DNA from: VXOI01 sp965261945
GTDB lineage: Bacteria > Chloroflexota > Dehalococcoidia > Lucifugimonadales > UBA3495
Reading direction: 5' to 3'
Assembly: GCA_965261945.1 (NCBI GenBank)
Contig: CBDHEF010000002.1
Location: 2,666,001-2,730,000, forward strand
DNA: 64,000 nucleotides
Below, piece after piece: positions 17,538 to 25,911 of the stretch. A program made the position numbers and the translations under genes. The notes under the pieces were generated by a model that was not told the DNA's origin, did not search any database, and saw nothing but the letters and a program-made list of their open reading frames with translations. Every line of letters begins with the position of its first letter. Within the stretch, counting starts at the first letter, position 1.

Positions 17538-17854
17538 TTCGCCGCCCCACCAGTCCTTAGCGAGCTGGGCGTGTTCGGCGCGGTGATCCGGCCGTTTACC
17601 GGGTTACACTGGCTGGCTCAGACGGATGCCTCACTACATCGGTCGTTACGTGGGCTGAGGCGGTGTTGTTGACCTTTTATCGCATTATATCGGCTGCGCC
17701 GGCACCGGTGTTTGGCGATAACTGTCAGAAACAGGCGGTGTTTGTGTTACGCCGACATGGTTGGAATGTATCGGGGGGGCCAGTTCCTTGGAGACCCCGA
17801 TTTTCACACAGGCGCCTTGTATCTTGGAAGATGTCTTTGGGAGAGGGCGTTCCG
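17538..17854. other. 317-bp stretch without a clear gene
   Basis: Nothing convincing was found here. It separates the small-gene series from a tyrosine-recombinase fragment and may be remnant of the missing part of that region. Confidence 0.4.
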
Positions 17855-18151
17855 TCAGCTCAGCCATTTGAGAGCTTCCCCGGCCGCCTCGCCCCGGGTG
17901 TAGCGGGCAACCATATCGCCGTGGCGCCATCGGCCCTAGGTGCTGGACCACTGCGGTGGGTGCTCCTGCGGCGACCATCCGCCGGGCCATGCCGATGCGG
18001 CCGCTGTGTCCGGAGAAGTTGTCGCCCAGGCCCGCGGCCTTGGCTGCGTCCCTCACCCGGTTGGCCAGGGCCTCGCCGGTCAGGCCGAACACCGAGGCCT
18101 CCGGCTCGGCCCCGTCCCGCTGAATCTCGCGCAGGGCGCGGGAGGATGGCT
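17855..18151 (-). pseudogene. Tyrosine recombinase, C-terminal catalytic fragment
   Basis: The sequence VFGLTGEALANRVRDAAKAA leads to GHSGRIGMARRM (the H-x-x-R box), then VVQHLG, a one-base shift, and RWRHGDMVARYTRGEA with the nucleophile tyrosine, ending in EALKWLS and TGA at 17855. The N-terminal part is absent; upstream coding runs only to about 18151, where a palindromic site begins. It looks like the 3' end of an integrase whose 5' end is the fragment at 20380-20751, with the middle replaced by the segment between them. Confidence 0.75.
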
Positions 18152-18154
18152 CGA

Positions 18155-18179
18155 GGGAACTTTGAGTCTGAAAGTTCCC
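18155..18179. other. Palindromic site A (possible recombinase site or operator)
   Basis: GGGAACTTT and AAAGTTCCC are separated by seven bases. The geometry (two inverted nine-base arms around a short spacer) is that of a tyrosine-recombinase core site, and it lies exactly at the edge of the recombinase fragment. Confidence 0.6.
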
Positions 18180-18259
18180 ATTTCCGGCGTGTCTGCCAGC
18201 TCAGGTGCCTTGGTCTCAGATTCGCGCTGTGGCTCGGAGAGGGGGGTCAGGTTGCCCGA

Positions 18260-18288
18260 ATGGGAACTTTTGATGTAAAAGTTCCCAT
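18260..18288. other. Palindromic site B touching the recombinase start codon
   Basis: ATGGGAACTTTT and AAAAGTTCCCAT (12-base arms) flank the five bases GATGT. The right arm abuts the ATG of the solo recombinase at 18289. Nine bases of each arm are shared with site A. It could be a crossover site, an autoregulatory operator, or both. Confidence 0.6.
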
Positions 18289-18837
18289 ATGATAATTCCC
18301 CACTACTGGAACCCCCAGCAGGTCGAGCGGCTTCTGGACTCATTGGCGGCCCAGGGGCTTCGCCGCGCCCGGGTGGCGGCGCTCATCATGTGGCGATCCG
18401 GGCTGCGTGTCGGCGAGACCGTGGCTCTGGAATGGCGGGACATAGACGTCACGGCCGGCTCCCTGCTGGTCCGCCGCGGCAAGGGCGGCAGGGGTCGGAC
18501 CGTGCCGCTTCACCCGGACCTGGCCAGCCTGTTCGCCAACTGGCCCACGTCCTACGGTCCGCGGGACCTGGTTGTCGGGTTGACCCGGAAGACGACCCTG
18601 CGGCATCTGCGAACTGGCATAGAGCATGCCGGCCTTGATCAGGAGTCGCCCGGGACCGGGCGCCAGAGAGCTGGGGCCCACAGCCTCCGGCACAGTGCCG
18701 CCCGTCACTGGCTGACCACCGCGGGGATCCCGCTGAACGTGGTCTCGCAGTGGCTGGGGCATACGACCCCGGAGGTCACGCTCCGTATCTACCTTCCCAT
18801 CGTGGGCAGCACCCACTCCATGGCGGATGTGCCGTAG
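18289..18837 (+). CDS. Solo tyrosine recombinase catalytic domain, 182 aa
   Basis: The protein contains all catalytic boxes of the family: SGLRVGE with the first arginine (about residue 40), the H-x-x-R box HSLRHSAARHW, LGH and the nucleophile in LRIYLP (about residue 168). It lacks the N-terminal core-binding domain of phage integrases, so its length resembles FimB/FimE-type small recombinases. It is divergent from the minus-strand fragment at 17855 and starts inside a palindrome, with no ordinary ribosome binding site. It is intact, in contrast to its neighbours. A DNA-inversion or excision role is inferred, not shown. Confidence 0.8.
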   Translation: MIIPHYWNPQQVERLLDSLAAQGLRRARVAALIMWRSGLRVGETVALEWRDIDVTAGSLLVRRGKGGRGRTVPLHPDLASLFANWPTSYGPRDLVVGLTRKTTLRHLRTGIEHAGLDQESPGTGRQRAGAHSLRHSAARHWLTTAGIPLNVVSQWLGHTTPEVTLRIYLPIVGSTHSMADVP

Positions 18838-18880
18838 GCTCGAGGTTCGATCTGCCGTTGGTCTCAGCCCAGAAGCGGCG

Positions 18881-20206
18881 TCAGGCTCCTTGATGACGTC
18901 GCAGGCAGTCGACGATGATGCGGTTCATTTCGGGAAACTGCTCGGCAGCGAAGTTGTCGATCCAAGCCTCGATTTTGCGCCGTGCGGTGCCGTCGTCCCA
19001 GCCGGGTCCTTGGTCGGCTGGTTCGAGGATGCAGTCGGGTTCCCGGTGCAGGATCATCCGGCCGTCGGCGAGAGAGTTCCGGGTGGGTTTGAATACGGCG
19101 GGGCTTTGCCTGACGGCATCGAAGAGAGCGGCGCGTACCCCGGTGTTTTCGGAGCTGGCGGTAGAGAGTCCTAGGTCTAGATAAGGCAAGTCACCGTCGA
19201 ACCGGAGCTGGAATAGGAGCAGCGCGTTGGAACCGGACGCCCAGCCGGTGCCGGTCCTGGTGCTGGGAAATTCGTCCCAGTCGGCGGCGCGAAAGCGGAC
19301 TGACTGGGCGGCTTCGAGATCCAGTTTCCAGAAGGGATACTTGGCGACGGCCTCTCTGAGTAGGGGCTTGGTCTCTTCAATCCAGTTGGGCTTGTTGGCC
19401 AATATGCGGTCGAGTGCCTCCCTGTTTTCAAGGTAGATGCGGCGGGCCTGTCGATCAATGCTGGTATCGGACAAGACGTTTCTCCTGAGGGTCGTTGCGT
19501 AGATTTGTAACAGGGCGTTCGCGTTGGGTTCCGCTACGTCGTTCTCAAGGATTCCCTGGATGGCGTTGTGGATGACGGAGTAACTGGCCGGTTGCCAGTG
19601 CTTTCGATCCTGCTCCAGGTTGGGCGGGAGGCCCGCAGGGGATAGGAAGATGTGGTGCCTGGTGAAGTCGGGGTAGGCATCGACCAGAGCGCGGTGGTAG
19701 CGGGTGAGTTGGTTGCTGTGCTCCTGAGAGAGTGTCTTGTTCTCGATGGCGATGAGGTTTTGGTGGTCCCGGTCCAAGATCAAAATGTCCAGGTAGCCCC
19801 ACTGTTCGTCGACGTCCCTCCTCCACTCCCGGAGGGCCTGGGCGGCACTCCAATCCGCGTCGAGAAGGCTTGGTGGAGCCATTGTGGCGTTGAGCAGGGC
19901 GGCGATGAAGTGCCCGGCTTGCTGGTGGTGCGCCGATGGGTCCAGAAGCCATCTGATGATCCTGGAGTGAAATGTCTCGTCGGCCCAGCTGCGATGCACG
20001 ATAAGATCGAGGGCGTCCATCTCCTCGTTTTCTTCGGCGATGTCATGGCCGAGGTTGGTGAGGGTATCCAGGAGGTTCGCTGAATGGACGGCCAAGCGCG
20101 AGGCCGCGCGCTCGTCGGCCAGGGAGGCTTCCAGCCGTGCTATTGCAGGCAGTGCGCGGTCCAGCAGTTGGCTGTTATGGTCGGTTTCGGCACCTTGTAC
20201 GGTCAT
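18881..20206 (-). CDS. PD-(D/E)XK nuclease-superfamily protein (PDDEXK_4 type)
   Basis: The 441-residue protein has an N-terminal region with FHSRIIRWLLDPSAHHQQAG and the nuclease core YLDILILDRDHQNLIAIENK, giving the D...ExK triad, followed by QEHSNQLTRYHRAL. These are hallmarks of the PDDEXK_4 family. The C-terminal half (about residues 300-441) contains a separate domain with aromatic and acidic residues. It is intact and lies between recombinase fragments, so it was probably delivered as cargo. Members of the family are often found in defence or mobile loci, but no partner gene is obvious here. Confidence 0.75.
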   Translation of the reverse strand: MTVQGAETDHNSQLLDRALPAIARLEASLADERAASRLAVHSANLLDTLTNLGHDIAEENEEMDALDLIVHRSWADETFHSRIIRWLLDPSAHHQQAGHFIAALLNATMAPPSLLDADWSAAQALREWRRDVDEQWGYLDILILDRDHQNLIAIENKTLSQEHSNQLTRYHRALVDAYPDFTRHHIFLSPAGLPPNLEQDRKHWQPASYSVIHNAIQGILENDVAEPNANALLQIYATTLRRNVLSDTSIDRQARRIYLENREALDRILANKPNWIEETKPLLREAVAKYPFWKLDLEAAQSVRFRAADWDEFPSTRTGTGWASGSNALLLFQLRFDGDLPYLDLGLSTASSENTGVRAALFDAVRQSPAVFKPTRNSLADGRMILHREPDCILEPADQGPGWDDGTARRKIEAWIDNFAAEQFPEMNRIIVDCLRRHQGA

Positions 20207-20379
20207 GTCGGCCCTCTGGGTTATTGTTCTCTATGTTGCCTTCTGAGAGAGGCATCCGGATGAAAACTCTTGGAACCTGCTGGTTCTCCGCCCTCTACCT
20301 TCGGTGCGGGGAGCACTCTGGCCTCCATCAGGATAGGCGCGGCCGTAACCTGGGAACGGAGTTCGACAGGATGGATCTC

Positions 20380-20751
20380 GTTGAAGGCGCACCACGGCCT
20401 CGCCAGTCAGTTCAAACACCTACGTTGCGGGATCGGGGCGGTGTGTAAGTGGGAGATGGCGGCGCGTGCCTGTTCAATGGTGGCCATGGACTTGCCTACC
20501 GCTGCCAGGTGGCCCAAGTAGAGGGCCACGGCCTGCTGGGTGGCGGGCAGTGCCGGATGTCCGCCGGCGTCGGCCCACGTTTGGAAGCGCCGCCAGGCGG
20601 AGGCGTAGGACCGGCGGGTGTTCTCGGCCTTGGTGTCCCGGAGGCCGGAGGCGACTGCCTGAGCCGCCTCACAGTCGGATCCAGATAGTTCCAGGAAGTC
20701 GTGGAGCTGCGGAACGGTGGCCAGGTCGGCGGTCACGGGGACTCCAGTCAA
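20380..20751 (-). pseudogene. Tyrosine recombinase N-terminal fragment joined to a downstream scrap
   Basis: From about 20751 the frame encodes a SAM-like core-binding domain (NTRRSYASAWRRFQTWADAG, then ALYLGHLAAVGKSMATIEQA), cut after RAAISHLH. The DNA then joins a piece encoding VFELTGEAV in a different frame, equivalent to VFGLTGEAL of the fragment at 17855-18151. So the middle of an integrase was deleted. The start codon is uncertain (TTG or GTG). Confidence 0.7.
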
Positions 20752-20782
20752 ACTCGTGAAAAGTTTATATTATCACGAGTTT
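20750..20782. other. Palindrome at the recombinase start, split site for IS1380
   Basis: AAACTCGTGA and TCACGAGTTT are separated by 13 AT-rich bases directly upstream of the integrase fragment. The IS1380 element begins four bases later. It could be the integrase operator or core site. Confidence 0.5.
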
Positions 20783-20785
20783 TAC

Positions 20786-22478
20786 CCCGAATCCACCGAT
20801 AGTGGGCGTCAGGTTGGGGAACTGAAGCGGCAAGAAGGTGCTCCTCTGAATCTGGGATAATGGTTTTGCAATAAAAAACCGACCCCAGAAAAGGAGCACC
20901 CAATTGATGCTACCACGCAACCACCCCGACCGTATTCGCATCGTCTTTGACGACCACCGTCTGGTGGCCAATGCCGGCCTGCTCCTGCCGGCCACTCTCG
21001 CCCAACACCTGGGCCTGCGTGAACTCGTTGACAGTCACCTCGACCTCGGGGATGCGCCGGGGCGGGCGAACGCGGGAGACAAGCTTCTGACGCTGGTGGC
21101 CTCGGCGCTGGCGGGCGGCGACTGCATTGACGACGCCGATGCGCTGCGTGCGGGGCGGACCTCCTCGGTGCTGGGGTGCATGGTCAAAGCGCCATCCACC
21201 TTGGGCACTTTCCTGCGCAGCTTCCGCTGGGGCCACGTCCGTCAGCTGGACCGGGTGAGCCGGGAGCTGCTGGCCCGAGCCTGGGCCGCTGGGGCGGGAC
21301 CCGGCGACGCGCCGTTCACCATCGACCTGGACTCCACCATCTGCGAGACTTACGGACTGGCCAAGGAGGGGGCGCGACACCACGGCTATACCGGCAAGCG
21401 GGGCTATCATCCGTTGCTGGCCGTGGCCGCCGGCACCGGGGACGTGTTGATGTCCCGGCTGCGCGAGGGCCGGGCCAACACTGTTCGGGGCGCCGCTCAC
21501 TTCCTGCGCGAGACCGTGGGACGGGTGCGCTACGCCGGCGCCAGGGGCCAACTCACGGTGCGGGCCGACAGCGGCTTTTATGCCCACGCCATCGTCGCCG
21601 TCTGCCGCAAGATGGATGTCCGTTACTCCATCACCATCCGTCAGCACAAAAGCCTGCGCCATCTCATCGAGGCCATACCCGAGACGGATTGGACGCCCAT
21701 CCCATACTGGATGGACGGCGCCGCCGATGTGGCCGAGACCACCTACACTCCCTTTGAGAGTGAGGCCGGCGCCGCGCCGGTGCGGCTCATCGTCCGGCGG
21801 GTGAAGCCCACGCCCGGTTCCCAGCTGGCCCTATTCGCCAGCTACAGCTATCACGGCTTCATCACCGACCGGGACGGGGAGACGCTCGAACTGGAGGCTG
21901 ACCATCGCCGCCACGCCGAGATCGAGAATGCGATACGCGACCTCAAGTACGGCGTCGGGCTGAACCACCTGCCGTCCGGCCGATTCGCTGCCAACGGCGC
22001 TTGGCTGGCGGTCCAGGCGATTGCTCACAACCTGGCGCGCTGGACGGCGCGCATCGGTCTGGGCGAGCAGGTGGTGACCACCAAGACTCTGCGGCGGCGA
22101 TTCTTCTCCCTCGCCGGTCGGCTCACCCGCTCGGCGCGCCGCCTGACCCTGCATTTGCCTCGGCGCTGGCCTTGGGAAGCCCAGTTCAGCAGCGCCCTGG
22201 CCCGACTGCGAGCCACCCCACTCCCAGCCTGACGGCGCTGTCCGCAACCGTCCCAACACCTCCAAACTCGCGTCCGCCCCGCCCGCGAGTGCATCCTGCT
22301 GCGTCCGATCTCACTATCACGCGATTCCCAGCCTCCATAGACCGCTCTCCAGGTCCGGTGCGGCTACTGAAAACCCTCTGCGGGGGCACATCGGTCCAAT
22401 GGAGCCCAGGCTTTCTCCCCTGCAGGCTCCCTCATCCCAATTTGCCCAGCATTCACGCCTCCCATCGGTGGATTCGGG
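20786..22478. mobile_element. Complete IS1380-family insertion sequence
   Basis: Terminal inverted repeats CCCGAATCCACCGAT lie at 20786-20800 and inverted at 22464-22478. The flanks TTTAC (20781-20785 and 22479-22483) form a direct repeat, as expected for target-site duplication. It contains one intact transposase gene, so it may be active. Confidence 0.9.
20907..22232 (+). CDS. IS1380-family transposase
   Basis: The 441-residue protein matches IS1380 transposases along its length: RIVFDDHRLVANAGLLLPAT at the start, the catalytic aspartates in TIDLDSTICETYG and VRADSGFYA, and the glutamate in HAEIENAIRDLKYGVGLNHL. AAGGAG lies ten bases before the ATG at 20907; a TTG directly before it is an alternative start. 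It is full length without frame disruption. Confidence 0.95.
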   Translation: MLPRNHPDRIRIVFDDHRLVANAGLLLPATLAQHLGLRELVDSHLDLGDAPGRANAGDKLLTLVASALAGGDCIDDADALRAGRTSSVLGCMVKAPSTLGTFLRSFRWGHVRQLDRVSRELLARAWAAGAGPGDAPFTIDLDSTICETYGLAKEGARHHGYTGKRGYHPLLAVAAGTGDVLMSRLREGRANTVRGAAHFLRETVGRVRYAGARGQLTVRADSGFYAHAIVAVCRKMDVRYSITIRQHKSLRHLIEAIPETDWTPIPYWMDGAADVAETTYTPFESEAGAAPVRLIVRRVKPTPGSQLALFASYSYHGFITDRDGETLELEADHRRHAEIENAIRDLKYGVGLNHLPSGRFAANGAWLAVQAIAHNLARWTARIGLGEQVVTTKTLRRRFFSLAGRLTRSARRLTLHLPRRWPWEAQFSSALARLRATPLPA

Positions 22479-22712
22479 TTTACTCGCTTCCAGAACGGGC
22501 CCCACAAGGGGACTCATGGCTTGGAAGGAACCGTCGATGGGGGTGGTCCGCACAGGCATATCCCAGCCCCCTGCAGGGAGACGATTGCAAAAATCGTGGG
22601 TAGTAGCTTTGCTCAAGAACGGTATTTCCGTGCAACGCCGTGGGTGGTTCTGACCATCGGGAATCTTGGAGTGAAGGTTGAGCCGTGCGTGGCCCTTCCG
22701 GTCCGCTGGTCT

Positions 22713-23195
22713 TCAGCCTGTCGGCCTTTCCTGCATTAGCACCAGCACGGCCACCGCCCTGCGCTCCCTTCTGGGCATCTGTAGAAATGATTCTGTCACG
22801 GTCTCCACGGTGTCCAGTAGTTCTATTACCTCACTTCTTGCGAACCTGCTGTGAGGGTCGTAGTCCGCCGCGTGTCTCTGTTCTTGCAGTGCGGCGAATG
22901 TTGCGGCGAAGCTCCGTGCCGGGCTCGGAATTTCGCCCCGGGCCCGCGTCAGCCTGTTCTTCGCTTGGCGGTGGTCCAGGGATCTGTAAGTCCTGGTCCA
23001 GGCGAGCCTGGTGGTTCCGTCGGTGCTTCTGCCTACCAGGGCGTCGGCGTTGTTCTGACACAGGGCATGAAACATAGCGTAGTAGGCCCTGTTGACGGCC
23101 GTTTTGAGAGGCTCCTGTCTTGGTCGTCCGCGTGGTGGGGGTTCCGTGTGTCCTGCTATCTGCCTGGCGGTGTCCATCAGGTTGCGCCAGTTCAT
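22713..23195 (-). CDS. HEPN-domain protein (putative RNase toxin)
   Basis: The 160-residue protein starts MNWRNLMDTARQIAGHTEPP, with NRAYYAMFHALCQ in the first half and EQRHAADYDPHSRF toward the end, both typical of HEPN proteins paired with small antitoxin-like partners. HEPN proteins of toxin-antitoxin systems are often RNases, but the classical R-x4-6-H motif is not clearly present here, so nuclease activity is uncertain. Its ATG overlaps the partner's TGA in an ATGA arrangement, implying coupled translation. Confidence 0.7.
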   Translation of the reverse strand: MNWRNLMDTARQIAGHTEPPPRGRPRQEPLKTAVNRAYYAMFHALCQNNADALVGRSTDGTTRLAWTRTYRSLDHRQAKNRLTRARGEIPSPARSFAATFAALQEQRHAADYDPHSRFARSEVIELLDTVETVTESFLQMPRRERRAVAVLVLMQERPTG

Positions 23196-23527
23196 TCTTC
23201 GTCCACTCCCCATGGGGGTTCGGCCCGGAGGTCCAAGAGTATCGGATATTCCGACAGGGGGACGTAGGACTCGATGAGTACTGGCGGCAGCCCCAGGTTC
23301 TCCAATGGGTCCATCAGGGATGCCAGGACGGTTCCTCTGGTCTTGGGGTTAGGCCTCTCGTGCCCGTCGTCGTAAACGACGGTGACCCTGAAGGTGTCGC
23401 GGCCTTCGCTGTCTTCGGCCGGTTCTACCCGTATGGTGTCGAATTTCACTGTTGCTGGGAACTCTTTTTCCAGGTGCTCACGGTAGATGGCTTCTACTGT
23501 TTTCCCCAGTTCCGTGGTAAGTGCCAT
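23192..23527 (-). CDS. Partner of HEPN protein (putative antitoxin)
   Basis: The 111-residue protein starts MALTTELGKTVEAIYREHLE and contains RVEPAEDSEGRDTFRVTVVYDD and a terminal PPVLIESYVPLSEYP. Proteins with this mix of acidic core and VVYDDG strand commonly precede HEPN genes and may be reduced nucleotidyltransferase-like or strand-rich antitoxins; the canonical GSxxxG...DxD of MNT enzymes is absent. A sigma70-like promoter precedes it. Confidence 0.55.
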   Translation of the reverse strand: MALTTELGKTVEAIYREHLEKEFPATVKFDTIRVEPAEDSEGRDTFRVTVVYDDGHERPNPKTRGTVLASLMDPLENLGLPPVLIESYVPLSEYPILLDLRAEPPWGVDEE

Positions 23528-23568
23528 GAATGTCCTCTCTGTACATGAGCGTTGCGCGGGTGTTGGTG

Positions 23569-23598
23569 ATGTTACGGCTCGGCGCTCAGGTGGGTCAA
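23569..23598 (-). promoter_or_regulatory. Promoter of the HEPN pair
   Basis: TTGACC, 18 bases, TAACAT on the minus strand, about 45 bases before the start codon. The element and the following leader (AACACCCGCGCAA...GCTCATGTACA) are repeated before the recombinase gene at 24598-24627. Confidence 0.7.
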
Positions 23599-23661
23599 TG
23601 CCGTATGTACCTGCTGGCGAATTTTGCAATCGTCTGTGACATAGGGAGTTGTGGTTGAGTC

Positions 23662-24543
23662 TCAGGGTATGAGGGGCGGGTTTTCTTGTTTCTGCCAGGG
23701 TGGGGAGTTCATCCATCCTATGTCCTTGGCCATGCCGGTCCGGGGGCTTTCTCCTCTGAACTTGCCGTCCAGGTTCGTATGTCCTGCAGCAGCTTGGATC
23801 CTGTTGGATATTTGTCTCTCTCCCAAGTGGAATATCCTGTCGGTTGGCTTTGGCTTTCGGACGCGGGATTCGACCATCTCTTCCAGGAGTGCTTGGGTTT
23901 CTTGGGAAATGTATGCAGGGGTGTCCTCTTCTGGGAGGTGTGTTTCGGAATGTGCTATGCGGAGTTGGGCGGGGCCGTCCGGAGTGTCCTCGATGTCCTG
24001 CCATTGGGCGGCGGCGGCTTCGGATCGTCTGCACAGGGTGTCGCGCATGAACGCGATCAGGGCGATGTCCGTGGCGGCATGGCGGTTGGTCTGATGCGGA
24101 GTTTCCCCGGGTTTGGGGATGTATGCCCGCTCTTTTATGGTTAGGAAGTGATCCTGGGTGAGGGGTGTGGACTGGCTGGGCGGCCTGGCGGTCACTCTGT
24201 CGTTCAGGGCCAGGGTCACGCGCACCGATGGGTCCATGGTTGGCGATTGGTGGCCGGCGTTGGTGTGAGCCTTTCTGATCGCTGCGGTTGCGATCCTGAC
24301 TGTGGCGGGGGCCATGCCGTCCAGTCTGGAGATGTAGGAGTTTAGGGCTTCGGGCGAGGCAGGCAGTGGCTCGTGGTCATTGTCATGTGCCCATTGGACG
24401 AAGTAGTTCCATTGTTTTTCGTACGCAGCCAGGGTGCGGGGGCGCATTGCCTTGAGCAGGATTTCCTGGGCGGCGGCGAGTTTTTGGGGCGACATGAGCG
24501 CGGCACCGGGGATGGTTGGCATGGGGAAGGGATGGTTGGGCAT
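23662..24543 (-). pseudogene. Tyrosine recombinase truncated before its nucleophile
   Basis: The protein of 293 residues has a core-binding domain (MRPRTLAAYEKQWNYFVQWA, then LNSYISRLDGMAPATVRIAT) and a catalytic domain with MRDTLCRRSEAAAAQW (first arginine) and GESPRTGMAKDIG, which corresponds to the H-x-x-R box with glycine in the place of histidine. The end is WQKQENPPLIP, with no tyrosine motif. The HEPN cassette boundary lies 26 bases past the stop, so insertion and deletion probably removed the 3' end. Confidence 0.7.
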
Positions 24544-24597
24544 CTGCGGCTCCGCGGGTCGAGTTCTTTGTACATGAGCTTTGCGCGGGTGTTGCTG

Positions 24598-24627
24598 ATG
24601 TTAGGGTTTGGCCCTCGGGTTGGTCAA
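24598..24627 (-). promoter_or_regulatory. Promoter of the truncated recombinase
   Basis: TTGACC, 18 bases, TAACAT on the minus strand, with a leader of about 85 bases highly similar to that of the HEPN pair at 23536-23620. Confidence 0.7.
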
Positions 24628-24675
24628 CACCGCGTGTAGCTGCTGGAGTTTAGGCTGGGATTGTGGGTGTTGGCG

Positions 24676-25133
24676 TCAGGTGGACGGGTTCTTGCGTCGC
24701 GTGCGGGGTGGGGTGGTGGCCCTGAGGATGGGGCGGCGGTCGAAGGTGATCTGGGCTCCGTCGAGGACGGGGCGCCCGGCTCGCCTTGGGTGACGGCGAT
24801 TGTAATGTAGTCGTCGGGGGGGGGTGGGGCGTCGGGGGGTTCGGCGGGTATGGTCATTATAAAGGCCCGTTTGTGTACACTGCCTGAGCCGTAGGTCCAC
24901 TCGGACTGTCCGTGTTCCTTGAGGGCGGTGATGATGATCGCGGTGGGTTGGCGGAGCCGGTGGGACAGGTCGTCCAGGGAGACGGTGAGTGTTGCTTCTA
25001 TGCTGTAGTAGTTGGTCTGGGAGTCGCTGCGGGGGACGGCGAGCTCCGGGTAGGTCTGTTCTGCCTTGGCTATGGCATCGTTGAGAATACGGTTGGCGAT
25101 GGCGGTTTTCAACGGTTCGTTCATGTTGGTCAT
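24676..25133 (-). pseudogene. Hypothetical protein with C-terminal frameshift
   Basis: The gene starts MTNMNEPLKTAIANRILNDA and is coding-like through SLDDLSHRLRQPTAIIITAL and DDYITIAVTQGEPG. Near 24780 the continuation (RPVLDGAQITFDRRPILRAT) is in a second frame and ends with a TGA at 24676. A run of nine G sits at about 24817. The joined product would be about 152 residues. No family is recognised. Confidence 0.5.
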
Positions 25134-25212
25134 GGGTGAAGTCCTCTGGGGCGGTTCTGCGTGGGCTGCGAATGGGGATTGTAACGGCGGGAGCGTGGGC
25201 TGGGATTGCGGG

Positions 25213-25621
25213 TTACAGCCTGTCGTGTATGGAGAGGGTCACCAGGGTGGTGGCGAGGGGTCTGTTGGTTTCGTCGTGCGGGATCCTGATGGCGCCGTTC
25301 AGGGCGAGGGTCTGGCCCGGGGCGGGAGCGAAGGTGGTTTCGGTCATGAGGTTGTACTCGTTGCCGTCGAGCGGCACCAGGGTGAGCTTTGCGCAGGTGC
25401 CTGGGGCGCCGTGCCTGAGCAGGTCGGCGAGGTCGTGGTGCTGGAGGGTCCTCCACCAGGGCGTCCTGCCATTCGTGCCAGGGGATGGGCATGCCCAGGG
25501 GTTCGGAGAAGGTGGTGATGATGGTGCGGGGAATGCCGTCCTGGTGGGCGTTCATGGCTGTGACGTGGGTGGGTGGCTGGTCGTAGGGCCGAAAGTGGTG
25601 GATCGGGGGGTTGGACGTCAT
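25213..25621 (-). pseudogene. Hypothetical protein with mid-gene frameshift
   Basis: The N-terminal part (MTSNPPIHHFRPYDQPPTHV to PIPWHEWQDA) is followed, after a shift near 25455, by clear coding sequence in a second frame: TLQHHDLADLLRHGAPGTCA, then LTLVPLDGNEYNLMTETTF and TLVTLSIHDRL before TAA at 25213. The joined product is about 136 residues with a strand-rich second half. Its start overlaps the upstream stop (ATGA). No family is recognised. Confidence 0.55.
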
Positions 25622-25908
25622 GGGGGAGGGTCCTGTGTGTGTCGTGGTGGAATTATGGATTGGAGCACGCGGTTTCTGACCGAGGCGACGATATCGGTCT
25701 TGAGGTTTTCGACACTGAACTCGATGGTCTGCTCCAGCTCTCTGCCGATGGTGGTGTGGGCGGGGCAGAACCAGATGTGGTCGAGGTGGATCATGAATGC
25801 GGAGCGGCGCCAGCCTTGGCCGACGCCCTTCTGGGTGGAGCGGTGGGTTTCGGCGACGCCGCAGAGGGAGCAGAGGAAGTGTACGCTGTTCCGGTATCGG
25901 GTGGTCAT
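25618..25908 (-). CDS. Hypothetical protein with cysteine pairs, 96 aa
   Basis: MTTRYRNSVHFLCSLCGVAE shows a CSLC-like pair (C-x2-C), and a later segment MIHLDHIWFCPAHTTIGREL has a Cys-x2-His pair, together a plausible zinc site. The rest is helical. It overlaps the next gene by four bases. It appears intact; function unknown. Confidence 0.6.
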   Translation of the reverse strand: MTTRYRNSVHFLCSLCGVAETHRSTQKGVGQGWRRSAFMIHLDHIWFCPAHTTIGRELEQTIEFSVENLKTDIVASVRNRVLQSIIPPRHTQDPPP

Positions 25909-25911
25909 CGG

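Larger units (their letters stand above)
22578..23635. mobile_element. 1.06-kb cassette: HEPN module between AGACGATTGCAAAA inverted repeats
   Basis: AGACGATTGCAAAA at 22579-22592 is inverted at 23622-23635. The same 14-base end bounds the MITE at 523-665 and, with one mismatch, the tnpB segment at 6174-7930. The only genes inside are the overlapping HEPN pair and its promoter. It carries no transposase and would depend on one acting in trans. Confidence 0.65.
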
